From Thuidium tamariscinum (Eukaryota > Streptophyta > Bryopsida > Hypnales > Thuidiaceae): a DNA stretch of 64,000 nucleotides. The translations under genes and the position numbers were made by a program. The stretch is from contig OX344749.2 in the NCBI GenBank assembly GCA_947034885.2, forward strand, positions 26,799,501-26,863,500. Reading direction: 5' to 3'. Positions 47,721 to 57,886 of the stretch are shown here, piece after piece. The notes below the pieces were generated by a model that saw only the letters and a program-made list of their open reading frames with translations, was not told the DNA's origin and did no database searches. The first letter of the stretch is position 1, and each line of letters begins with the position of its first letter.

Positions 47721-48709
47721 AGTTCATAGCTCTGCTAGATTGAGGAGAGCGAAGAACTGTTCATGGGTGTTCAGTAAATTTGGCAAATCTTCTTTCCAAA
47801 TCTTGTCGAAAACTCCTACCAAAAGGAAGGTGAATTCGAGATTGAAAATTGGATTTTCAACTCATTTCTAGAGCAATGTTTGAGGATCCCATTTGCGGAC
47901 CACTTACTGCTGGCTGTAGAATGAAGCTCTCTACTACCGGTACAGTGGTCTTTGGAATTTTTTTAACCCAGTTCATAGCTCTGCTCTGAAATGACACTAA
48001 ATGAGCTATGAACTGTTCACGGAAGCTAAATTTGGCAAATTTCTTCCAAATCTTTTCGAAAACTACCTACCCAAAATCAAGGTGAGTACGGAAGCTAAAA
48101 TTGGATTTTCAGCACACGTTCCTCAGTATGAGCTATTTATGAAAAAACCATTTGCGGACCAGTCACTGCTGGTTGTAGAAGGAGCTCCCTACTGTACCAT
48201 TCGTTGGAAAAATTCTAACCCAATTCATAGCTCCGAAATGATGCTAAGTGTGAGAGGATCTGGGTGGATTGGCCCCCTCGCTCGGCCTTACCATGTTTTA
48301 CCAGAGGTGCAATCAAAACAAAAAGCCCCCTAGTTTGGGCCGTGATCACCCCTACTTTCTTCACCCCCTAGCTAATTTGCGGTCTCTGATCGCAAATATG
48401 AATTCAAAATTTGCAAAAAAAAATTTGTGTGAAAAATAAAAAATTACAGCGTTTTACCCAAGTGGCCGAGCGAGGGGGTCAGTTCTCCCTGCCCGTGTGA
48501 GAGCAGAGGTATGAACTGTTCATGGATGCTAAATTTGGAAAATCCCCTTCCCGAATCTTTTCGAAAACTACCAAAAATCAAGGTGAATCCGAGAGCTAAA
48601 TTTGCAGAATTTTATGAGCTGTTTATGAAAATCCCATTTGCGGACCACTCACTGAGTCACTGCTGGCTGTAGAAGGGCCATTCGTTGGAAGAAGTCTCAG
48701 TTAACCCAG
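47721..48709 (+). repeat. Tandem triplication of a ~250-bp unit
   Basis: Units start with AGTTCATAGCTC at 47721, 47970 and (AATTCATAGCTC) 48222. Each contains TGAACTGTTC, CTAAATTTGGCAAAT-like, TCGAAAACTACC-like, CCATTTGCGGACCA, CTGCTGG(C/T)TGTAGAA and ends TTAACCC or TCTAACCC. The third unit is expanded to 488 bp by an inserted MITE. A partial fourth unit (AGTTCGACTCAGCG) follows. No coding function recognised. Confidence 0.85.
48270..48481. repeat. 212-bp MITE inserted in the third tandem unit
   Basis: Left end TGGCCCCCTCGCTCGGCC, right end GGCCGAGCGAGGGGGTCA: an 18-bp inverted repeat with one mismatch. Units 1 and 2 lack this sequence. Interior is non-coding. Confidence 0.85.
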
Positions 48710-48961
48710 TTCGACTCAGCGAATTTTTTAAGGATTCTGGGCAGTCGTGCGAGACGCTGCCCGTAGTTCCATAGAGGCGCCTTATTGGCTACTTGCCCTA
48801 CAACTGATACTTCCTTGCTGGCTACTGTAGAACTTCCAGGGTTCAGGATGTGGCGACAAAATTCCACTCTTGTTGGGCAGGTGGTGGCGAGGCTCCCAGT
48901 TTCTCCTACAACATTTTGGCGAGGCTCCCAATTTTGGCTACAACATTTTGGCTACAAATAC

Positions 48962-49036
48962 AAAAAATAATCTCAGGGGAGTTGAACCCCGGTCATAAGA
49001 CCTTGCTCACACGGAATGAGCAATCCCACCCATTCC
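48962..49036 (-). other. Pol III-promoter-like / tRNA-like sequence
   Basis: On the minus strand a possible A-box region (TGGGTGGGATTGC) is followed by GGTTCAACTCC, one base from the tRNA B-box consensus, inside a GGGG-loop-CCCC stem. A TTTTTT run (48962-48967) follows. A 5-bp stem (GCTCA/TGAGC) lies between. Pairing does not give a full cloverleaf, so a tRNA-derived SINE head is more likely than a working tRNA. Confidence 0.3.
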
Positions 49037-49242
49037 CATGCCTTCCTTCTACTTGCATGCTTCCAAAAGGAATCTAATTTGCGAACAAGCAATTTGTCCC
49101 TTCCGATCACCTCAAAGTAAATTTTACACCGTATCTCGTGAACTTTGCTATCCTCACCAAGACCACTTTCACCCATGGCAATCTGGCAATTGACACAAAT
49201 CCTACCATTGTCAATTTTGTTTATAGCCCAAGCGCTTGGCAC
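49037..49242 (-). pseudogene. Zinc-finger-like transposon protein remnant
   Basis: Minus-strand frame reads ICVNCQIAMGE (with a C-x2-C pair), then EIRCKIYFEVIGRDKLLVRK and LDSFWKHASRRKAWEW. From memory this pattern (C-x-x-C, then KDKLL-x-x-KLDSL-x-KH-x-x-RKA) resembles the N-terminal zinc-finger part of hAT-related plant proteins. Here one expected cysteine appears replaced by tyrosine (CKIY). Nothing of a transposase core follows. It ends where the Pol III-like sequence starts. Confidence 0.35.
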
Positions 49243-50142
49243 ACTTTAATTTGTGGGCTGGAGATGTAGACTACAAATCAAAAATGACAATGTCAAGAGA
49301 TGTTAGCATGGCTTGACCTCCCTCAGTGACATCGGCTCACAAGTACCGTATCAGAATTGTTTAAACCCTAGCTCCCAGACTTTTCCTACATGGTACATTG
49401 CAATGCAAGAGATTTATTAAAAGCTTAAGATTTCACTCTCCCCTCATACAAGAACTTTTCCATGATGAAACCATGCTTACCCATAATCAAAAAAATGCTA
49501 CATCCTAAGCTTGAAATTGTGAAGGAAGGAAGATGAAAACTCATCTTCTCAAAGCAGGCAAGACCTACATAATTTATGCAATGTAGCCATCTGTCAAATT
49601 GTCTGCATTTAATTCGAGAAAGACAAGCGCACACATTCCTCAATTGCTAAATTCTGACAAATCTGAATTGTGAACTTCAAATTTGATGTGTACAATTCAT
49701 GGTCGAAATCACAAAAGCTAAAATTTTCTCAAAAGAACCTACATTCTCAGAATACGCACCTTGCATTCTAAATCCTTCGCAATTCGGAGTTATTAAACCA
49801 CTAAGCAACAAATTTTCTCATTTAATTTGCAATTTTTGGCAAGGTAATAATTAGAACCCCCACGCAAAAGCCGCACACCCCACCCTAAAACTAATCCGCA
49901 GGAAAGCCAAACTGGCTACTAATTACAAGAAACAGTTGCAGAGCGGGCGAATCAAACCCTGGTATAGAAAGCGTACGCATTGAATCCTCTGGCGAACTCA
50001 AGCCAAAATTACAAAAGTTGGCGAAAAGCCCTGCCGTGAACCCAGCATTTGGCGCTGGTGCCTCCCGAGCCTCTTGCTTCGAGAGCGACATCACCTGAAC
50101 CGAGGCGGCTGATGAGGCAGCCTAGCCGCCCTGGTCTGTAAG
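49243..50142. other. Spacer of mixed composition
   Basis: No gene recognised. Confidence 0.45.
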
Positions 50143-50200
50143 GGTCAGGCGAATTTTTTTTATTTTTCCAAATTTTTTTCCATGTATAATTCGCCTGACC
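50143..50200. repeat. 13-bp inverted repeat with T-rich loop
   Basis: GGTCAGGCGAATT and AATTCGCCTGACC are separated by 32 T-rich bases. Small hairpin or tiny MITE remnant. Confidence 0.7.
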
Positions 50201-52394
50201 AAAAATTGGAGGGGTTTTTGGCGAAAATTCGCCAATAAAAAAAACGCTGGTTCGACTGTAGCTGAGTGCTTTGGTGATAAGGAGGAATATTCACTTTGCA
50301 CTCACTGCCACTCCCTGGTCGCTGGGTCTGCTCCACAGTTTGTTGGGAAAAAGGAGTGGACCGTCTGTGTCCCACGCTCTCCAATTGCTTCTCTCGTGCC
50401 TCAGGTTTCACACCTGGAGTATCAGACCTTGGGATCGTGCTCTGCGATTTAATGCTTGCTACCAAAGATTTTGAGTAGCTACTTTACCTGAAATTCGAGA
50501 CACTTTAAAGTTTCAGAAATGGAAAAACGGCAAGACACTACTGGAGTCCTTCATCACTCACTATTCCCATTTGAGAGTTTGAGTTCCACATTTTGAGAAC
50601 GATGGGGACAAAGCTTCTCATAGTGTATCTATGTAATATATAGCAGCACACATTGGTGTTAGTGAACAAATCGTACTTAGATGGAGAGAAGGACCAATTA
50701 TAGCTTGTATGCTCCACTTAGGAAGTATTGTAGAGAATTCTATCTGCATTTGAGGGTTTTAGTAGAAAGATGGCTTTTGGTTTAGAAGAAGTGGCTTCAT
50801 TTTTTTCTTTGTAGGATTCCTTGTCTATCTTTGAAGGATTCAATGATTTCATTTGTGAAGCCATCATTATGTCAAAAGAGATTGGTAGATGAATTGGATG
50901 TAATGATGTTTTTTCTTTTGTCAAAGTGACAATCCTTTATGAATGGGCCATACTAACAGGTAATAAAGTCAAACTCACAATCCAAAAGTGGGTGAATGGA
51001 TTTTTATAAACTAAGGAAATAACAAATTGTTGCAATCTCATAGGTGAGGTCTTTGAGAAACTTTAGATTGATTCACCACTTCAAATACTAGGATTCAATT
51101 GGCGTTTTTTAGATAAGATAGACTTTGTGTTTAAGAAATTGACTACCACTTTGAAGAAAACCAACTATTTTCTATTGATTTATATTCACCCAATTGGTTT
51201 GCCAAGTCATTTTAAACAAGAGTGCAATCGAGTATTCATCAAGCACAAAAATGCAATTCTGAAGTGGCTTTGCTATCGTGGACTATTTCTAACACCCCTT
51301 TCAAAATGCAATTTGTTCAAGTGACAAATATCAACAAGGACACTAAAATCTTCATTGATGAAATTGAATGTTTCCACCTCTCCCACTTGCCAAATGCCAC
51401 TACATTGAAACAAACATAAACCTGCACTGCCTGGGAGGCTCAAAAACGTTCAACTAATGACTTTGATCATTAATGCCTTTGAGCGGTGCTCGAGAACAGA
51501 TGAATGCACATTCTAATCCAACCATTGAAAAATGGCACAGCTGATGACCGAGGTTACCAGTCCAACCTTTCAGGGTTTCAGTACAAAATTCTTAGTAAGT
51601 AGTCTTCGGGACCCTCAAAGTTTCCATGTTGAATACTGTGATAAATCACAACAGGATGTTAAACCGCATTCTATGCCAAAGCCTGCGCACTCTATTCCCT
51701 CAATCCTCAAAATCTACACCCACTATTACTACATGGCCATCCGCTCACTTTGACCGAGGACTGAAATATGAGAAATTGCAAATTCTTGAGGAATTTCTTC
51801 CAAGAAGCCTCGTGAAGCCGTGTCGATCCAGGATTCTCAATTGCACGATCTCTTCTGGCATCAATCCAGGAATTGGTACGAAGTCGACATCAACCTACTT
51901 AAATAAAATTGTAAATCTAGTTCCAACTTTTGCAGCCAGGAGCAATAACGATCCAGCATTCTATTTTCGACAGTACCCCAGATTGAATGTGGCATTGTGA
52001 GTACGCTACAAAGTTGGTTCAATGAAGAGAATTCTCAACAGGGAGAGGGCACAAACGCCGACCAACAGTGGATTCACGTAAATAAACAGAACAACACAGT
52101 TTTAGTTATTCGTGCAACAATTGAACAGAATTTACAACTGGATTCGAACTTCAGAGGAAACCCAAATTGTGAGCAGTTGCACCACATGCAGATTAATTGA
52201 CAGCCCTACTCACATGATAACCAATTTTCAAACACATGATCAAAACATCGTGATCCTGTACTTATTCTCCTGTTGATACATTGATTTCAAGGGGGTGGTA
52301 CCAGAAAAAATGGAAAGTAGCAGTCGTAAACTATGGGGGTTATTCGCATGCTCCAAATTCGAAACAATGCTACCACGCATCACGTTTAACTCGC
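50201..52394. other. Spacer, with kinase 3' flank at its right end
   Basis: AT-rich between about 50500 and 51420, where broken reading frames occur (for example 51127-51324) without a recognisable family. From 51420 the composition is balanced; the right part is downstream of the minus-strand kinase. Confidence 0.4.
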
Positions 52395-53744
52395 TCACCC
52401 AAAAAGTATTGACTTCGCGTATTGCAGGGGGAAGGGCTCCTCCCGCTCCAAGTCTTCAAGCGTCTGTACAATTTGGTAGAAGTTGGGCCGTCTCTCGGGG
52501 CAGAAGTTCCAGCACTGCTCCATCAAGTTCCGCAGCGCCGAAGGACAGTCATCAGGTACCGGCGGTCTCAAATTCTTATTCACCACCGCATACGCCACTT
52601 GCACAGGCGTCATGTTCTGGAACGGCAGTTTCCCTGTCACAAGCTCCCACAACACGATCCCAAAGCTGTATACGTCCACCTTCTTGGAGTAGTGCTTGTC
52701 AGTAATCATCTCGGGCGCCATCCATCGATAGGTCCCTGTGTCAGCACTCCGCAACTCGCATTCCGTTTCTAAGCACCCAATCCCGAAATCTGTCAATTTC
52801 AGATGGAAATCCTCTGTGAGGACCAGATTATCTGACTTGAGGTCACGATGCACAACTCCTTGCGAATGCAGATACTCCATCCCGAGGGCGACATCAAGCG
52901 CCATGGACAAGGTCGTCTTCAAGGGAATGGACCCCGAGTCATATTTACGAAGAAAAGAGCGTAAAGAACCCCCGGGGATGAACTCCATGATAAGACAGCA
53001 CACGGGCGGCTTCCACGAGGCGGCCACGAACTGCACGATGTTGGGGTGCTGGAGCTGCGAGAGACAGAGCACCTCCTGCATGAATTGGCGTTCCAATCGG
53101 GTGGCGACGGTGGAATCCTCGCAGCTGTCCAGGCGGAGAAACTTCACGGCGACGTCCTGGTCGTTGTAGATGCCTTGGTAGAGACGGCTATGCTTGCTGG
53201 AAGCGAATCTCTGCCCGAGAAAAAGCGCGCTCAAGTCGCAGGCATACTGCTCGGGGACTTCCATTTCTAACTGCGGAACTTCCACCTCCGAAACCGCCAC
53301 GAAGTGCGCCCACGACGCCGATGTCTTCAGGTCCGGGAACTTCACCTTCTTGCTGGTGTTCCGTTTCAGCCCCGCCGTAGGGAGAACCTGCATGCTGGTG
53401 GCTCTCGACAAATTCCCGGAGTTTTTCTCTTTGCGTAACCAGTGTAAGCTGCCGCCGCTCGTGTGGCCGTCGACATCATCGAGCGTCGTTCGCGATGCAG
53501 TGTCTTTCTCAGGACTGTTCTGCAGCGACCGGGACTTGGATTTCGGCGCCGCTTTCTCGATCTCGCTCTCGTCTGTGATGCTCCCTGGCCCCGAAAAATG
53601 CACTCCGAGAGGGATCGTCTTCGTCTTGTTGACCGCGAAGAATGGCAACCGGTGCTGAAACCCGCGGTTGCCCGATTTCCCCGACCTGGAGGTCGCAATA
53701 CGCACCGGCTCCGTAATCGTCACCTTCTCACGACGCTTCGACAT
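52395..53744 (-). CDS. HT1-like Raf-type (MAPKKK-like) Ser/Thr protein kinase
   Basis: A single uninterrupted frame of 449 residues. Residues 1-165 are a basic, serine-rich, probably disordered N-terminus. The kinase domain starts near 170 with DLSALFLGQRFASSKHSRLY (atypical Gly-loop), then VAVK with catalytic K201 and E224 in helix C. The catalytic loop is HRDLKSDN (299-306), DFG is at 319-321, and the activation segment ends TGTYRWMAPE (337-345). HSQGVVHRDLKS and VDVYSFGIVLWELVT place it with plant Raf-like group C kinases. The closest match from memory is HIGH LEAF TEMPERATURE 1, which acts in CO2-controlled stomatal signalling; its role here is inference. It is shorter after the domain than HT1. 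The stop follows LFG; the GTGAGC at that point could also be a donor. All catalytic residues are intact. Confidence 0.93.
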   Translation of the reverse strand: MSKRREKVTITEPVRIATSRSGKSGNRGFQHRLPFFAVNKTKTIPLGVHFSGPGSITDESEIEKAAPKSKSRSLQNSPEKDTASRTTLDDVDGHTSGGSLHWLRKEKNSGNLSRATSMQVLPTAGLKRNTSKKVKFPDLKTSASWAHFVAVSEVEVPQLEMEVPEQYACDLSALFLGQRFASSKHSRLYQGIYNDQDVAVKFLRLDSCEDSTVATRLERQFMQEVLCLSQLQHPNIVQFVAASWKPPVCCLIMEFIPGGSLRSFLRKYDSGSIPLKTTLSMALDVALGMEYLHSQGVVHRDLKSDNLVLTEDFHLKLTDFGIGCLETECELRSADTGTYRWMAPEMITDKHYSKKVDVYSFGIVLWELVTGKLPFQNMTPVQVAYAVVNKNLRPPVPDDCPSALRNLMEQCWNFCPERRPNFYQIVQTLEDLEREEPFPLQYAKSILFG

Positions 53745-55930
53745 TTTGTTAATTGGAATTACTCCTCTTGAACACCATCACCACACCAAACAGCTCCAAG
53801 ACCCTTAGATACCTCACAATTCCCCTGTTTTTCCTGTCAAGAAAAGAGCGCCCATACTACACGTACACACACAAAAGAAAATCCGGGAATAAACTCTCGC
53901 GAATTGATCAATCTCACTCCTCACAACAGCACCGCATCACAACCTTTCTTCTCGCTCTCCTCCCCGACCCCCGCTCCATCATCACCATCTTCCATAGCCC
54001 TAACCCCTGAGACCCCCAAACGCTGAGCCCACACAAGAATTGACTTCTACAGCAACAGCAAACCTGATCTCACTTCCACCATGATACGCACGTCGTAACG
54101 TAATAATCCTGAAACCGATGTCTTTCACTCTCTGTCTCACTCTATCACTCTCGCAGTCTACAACAAAATGCTCCTCACATCCTCCGTCCCCTCAAGAGAA
54201 TTGGTACGACAAGTGCCAGCAGCATCGTGGTGAACGACCCACTCAAAGACCCTTTTGCACCCCTCGAAACGCGGCGGCCGAGTCAACAACCAAGCAGAAG
54301 AACCTGGTGTGGGGATAGCTTAGAATCAAACGAACCCTCATCAGGGTCCTCAGTCCAGGATTCCGAAATTCAGGACGCACTCGCTTCGCCTCTACAACTT
54401 ACTTTCTTCTTTCTATCAGATATTTCCAAGCGCAGTCCAGGACAAAAAGCCTGAAATTCCGTTTGGGATTCTTCCCGAGATGCTTACGCCACTGTTTGCG
54501 GCGTCCGTTTGGTCCATCAGTGCAATGGGCTACTGTCGAAAACTAGAACTCTACTAGCCTCTACTTCTAGCTAGTGTAGGGTCTCCTTCCATTGCCAAAC
54601 TTCTTCGTCCTGCCTGCAACTCAATCTCGCGTCCTGAAATCCGCATCCCGATTTCACGTTTCTCCGTGGACTGCAAATTCTCCGCTACAACAACATCGAT
54701 CGCGTCACCAGACTCACGAGTGCTGATGCACTACTCCGTAATAAGTTACTACCAGTACTAGCACTGGTGGGAAGCTTTTAGCTGAGGATGTGACTGCCTG
54801 CTCGGCATCACCGACCTTTTCCAGACTTCGCAGTTCAGGAGTGGGACCTCCTCTAAATGTGGCGACGATTTCGTCCATTTCGAACTAGTTTTCTTGTTCC
54901 TTGTTTTGGTCGCCATCGCGGTTGCTTTGTTTCGAAAGTGCGAGACGACGATCGAGCTATCACAGTGCAGTTTCGTTTGGTTCGGATGGCCTTCGCTTTG
55001 GGAGTTCTGCTGTGGCTCCGTCGTGGCCAAATTTTGTCTGTAGAGTTCGAAGACTACGTCGGGACAAACGCATGTGGAATTCTGGGACTGTAAAAGGTTT
55101 GGAAAGTCTGGGACAAAAAGATTCACTTTCCTCAGTGAGATTTTCCTTCACTGTAAAGCTGATTCCTGACCAAATTCAAAACTACCCACATACTGTATTC
55201 TGATAAAAAGCTGTGGAAAAGAAGACAAAAGCTGTTAAAATGTTAAAATTTTAGACACATCAAACAAAGAGAACTAGCAGTAAAAAGATTTAGAAACAAT
55301 AAATTACAATCACAGTTAGAAGGTTCCAAAAGTTGCTTCAAATTCATCACCAATATATCATTAATCTATTCCCAATATACAACATGCTCACTTCATTTGA
55401 GGTAATTTGAGGTTTTTTTAAAAAAAAAGCAATCTAAAGCCAAAACAATGGTGGATGTTGATGAACATGGCACATTCTTTACATTCTTTTAGAGTTTTAG
55501 GTATGAATTTGTACTTGGTGTGGATTAAAGGCCTAGTAGAGCAATAGTTTACAGCTCAAATTTTAATGCATTTTGTCCCCCTTTGTAAACTTTTAGAATA
55601 TATAGTTAATTTAAAATTGATGAAGAATTGACTCTGTTGGGAAGGTTAAAGTAAAGTATGGATCTTTTTGTCCTTGACTCTACATCCATTATGAACCTAC
55701 TTTAGGCCTTTGTGAAATTGAAGAGTGTAGTGAAATTGGGGTCTTTTTTAGCTACATTTTACCAAATTTATCCAAATAAAGGCTACAAATTCACTAAATA
55801 TTTCTTAATGTAGTAAACTATGAAACACAAATAGAAAAATATTGTTTAAATACTACAATCTAGTGTCTCTATTGTCTATTGTATAAACTATCATTACATG
55901 AACCAACAAAACTAGAGGGCAAAACCACTA
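53745..55930. other. Kinase upstream region, then AT-rich spacer
   Basis: To about 55150 the composition is balanced and pyrimidine-rich near 54120-54160; it should hold the kinase 5' UTR and promoter on the minus strand. Open frames such as 54857-55093 show no family features. From 55150 the DNA is AT-rich and empty. Confidence 0.4.
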
Positions 55931-56036
55931 CACTAAAAATGGTAAATAGTGTTGGTTGATAAATAGTGTTGGACCTTCTTTTTTACCTCTAACACTATTT
56001 TCCAACTCATGTGTAAATAGTGTTGGCTCTTAACTT

Positions 56037-56260
56037 TTGCCGTCAAAATCTGGTCCTTCCCTGCAAAACTGCATTTGGAGCCTCCCACAATTAAAATCTG
56101 GTCTTTCCCTGCAAAACTGCGTTTTGGGCCTCCCACAATTAAAATCTGGCCCTTCCCTAGAAGTTTGCGTTTTTGTCCTCCTACAATTAAAATCTAGCCC
56201 TTCCCTAGAAGACTGCGTTTTTGGCCTTTTAGAATAAAAATCAGGCCCTTCCCTGGGAAA
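56037..56260 (+). repeat. Minisatellite, ~55-bp unit, about four copies
   Basis: Repeating blocks of AAAATCTGG(T/C)CCTTCCCT, then AACTGCGTTTT, then CCTCCCACAATT, starting near 56044, 56092, 56141 and 56189. It lies in the left subterminal region of the CACTA element. Confidence 0.8.
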
Positions 56261-56414
56261 CTATGTTTTTAGTTTCTTTTTTGCAAATCTGCGTTTTTGG
56301 CTCCTCGTTTGCAAATTTGAATTTTTTCCCTTCAATTTTCAGTTTACGGCTAGGATTATTATGTTGTGTTTTTGGTTGTTAATATATTTAACAACTTATA
56401 CATACACTATGAAA

Positions 56415-56612
56415 AATTTCAGCATTTCAGCATTTTATTGTCTATTTTAGCATTTCAATATTTCAATTCAGCATTTCATCATTTTATTGTCTATTTCAGC
56501 ATTCCAGCATTTCAGCAATTCAGTGTTTCAACAATTCAGCATTCATTTCAGCATTTCAGTCCAGCAGCCCAACATTTCAATCCAAAAATTCAGCAAGTCA
56601 GCATTTCAATCT
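56415..56612 (+). repeat. Degenerate (CAGCATTTCA)n array
   Basis: More than ten variants of AGCATTTCA / AACATTTCA / AGCAATTCA over about 200 bases, inside the CACTA element. Confidence 0.8.
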
Positions 56613-57133
56613 AACACTAAATACACTCTTTGTCAGACTGCTGAAATGACCAGATTTTACCATAAAGCTGAAATAGTGTTAGAATGGCACTACAAGAGAT
56701 GTGGGTGTTTTTAGTAGGAGATAATAGTAAGAAAATATTGAAAAGACATTGAAAGTACTGGAAAGTCAACTTGGGAAGTGGAGTCGTGTACATTCAGTTA
56801 TAAATTCTTAAAAGTCATATAAATGTTCTCGAAAACGTTCTTTTCGGTCACTGAGCGGCATGTAGACTGTTTTCCTGTAGTGAGCCAGCAGTGTGTTCGG
56901 TGTAAAAATAGAAAAAAGCATCGTCGAGGGCTTGCCGCATTGCTCCATTCTTTTCTTCTAGGGCACGCTGCACAACTTCGTCTCTGCAGGAATCTCTGCT
57001 TGCTCTGCATCGTCTCCATTCAGTTGTTGCTGTCCTCGTTGCGGTTTTTGGTGTTGTTGGTGAAGATGGTGCAGCATGTGAGGAGTCCGACGGGGTGGTC
57101 TTCTTCCGCGGCCACTCTGGCGTGCGCTTTTCC

Positions 57134-57238
57134 ATGACAACGCGCATCACGCCCGGCGTGGGCGCCAATCTGTTGGGCCAGCACGCCGCGGAGCGCAACC
57201 AGAATGCCACAGCCTACGTCGGAAACCTCGACTTCCAA
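57134..57238 (+). pseudogene. Captured first exon of an SF3B4-like splicing factor
   Basis: The 35-codon stretch MTTRITPGVGANLLGQH followed by AERNQNATAYVGNLDFQ matches the N-terminus of plant SF3B4/SAP49, the RNA-binding subunit of the U2 snRNP SF3b complex, just into the first RRM. It ends at a plausible donor CAA|GTGAGA in phase 0. None of the remaining RRM exons follows; the next coding-like exon belongs to an SHH gene. It is therefore a gene fragment, not a functional gene. Confidence 0.75.
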
Positions 57239-57886
57239 GTGAGATATTCACCCCCCCTTCCCATTTCACGATTCCGCTCTCCCCTCCTTCCTTTGCTCCG
57301 TCGATGCCTTCAGTCGCATTCTCTCGTCGGGCTGGAACGAGCGCGCTCATTTTGAGTCGCGACGCTGGTTTGGTCGGTCGTTCAATGGCGTTGACGTCGG
57401 GGTCATGGCCTTCGCGAGTGGCAAGATGGGTCTCTGTCAGCCATGCAGTTTCGGTCCATGAATTTGGGCAACTGCCTTGAACCCTAAAATTTCTGAACGC
57501 AAAATTACGGAGTGCCGGGCCTCCTCCGCCTTGCGTGTCGTAGGAACTAGGGTGTAACCTGAAATTGTAGATATTCACTTGAAACCCACTAATTTACTGA
57601 TTATTTGGACACAAACGGACATCTGTTTTAATTTCCACAGACACAGAACGGCATTCAGGATCCCGTCACTCTCTTTACCCGGATTACCACCCAAGCAGAA
57701 AATGTCAAGTTTTTTCTTTTTCTCAGGCGTTCATAATTTCAATTCTTTAGTTGTGCTTGCTCACCCTCGTTATATAGAATTTCTATGGTTCACGATTCTG
57801 TTTTGAAATAGGCTTTTGCACTTTTGGACGGATTATGCTTATGCTGTCTAGACCCTACAATGCTTATGCTGTTTGGGCAATTTCAG

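Noticed and set aside
47319..47729. 136-codon plus-strand frame as a gene
   Set aside because: Three minus-strand frames overlap it and none shows a family motif; it ends in the tandem repeat.
48962..49036. Functional tRNA gene
   Set aside because: The T-arm and B box are good but acceptor and D arms do not pair; only a tRNA-like or SINE-like call is defensible.
52422..53771. Plus-strand frames opposite the kinase, including one of 154 codons
   Set aside because: Antisense to an intact kinase domain; explained by codon bias of the real gene.
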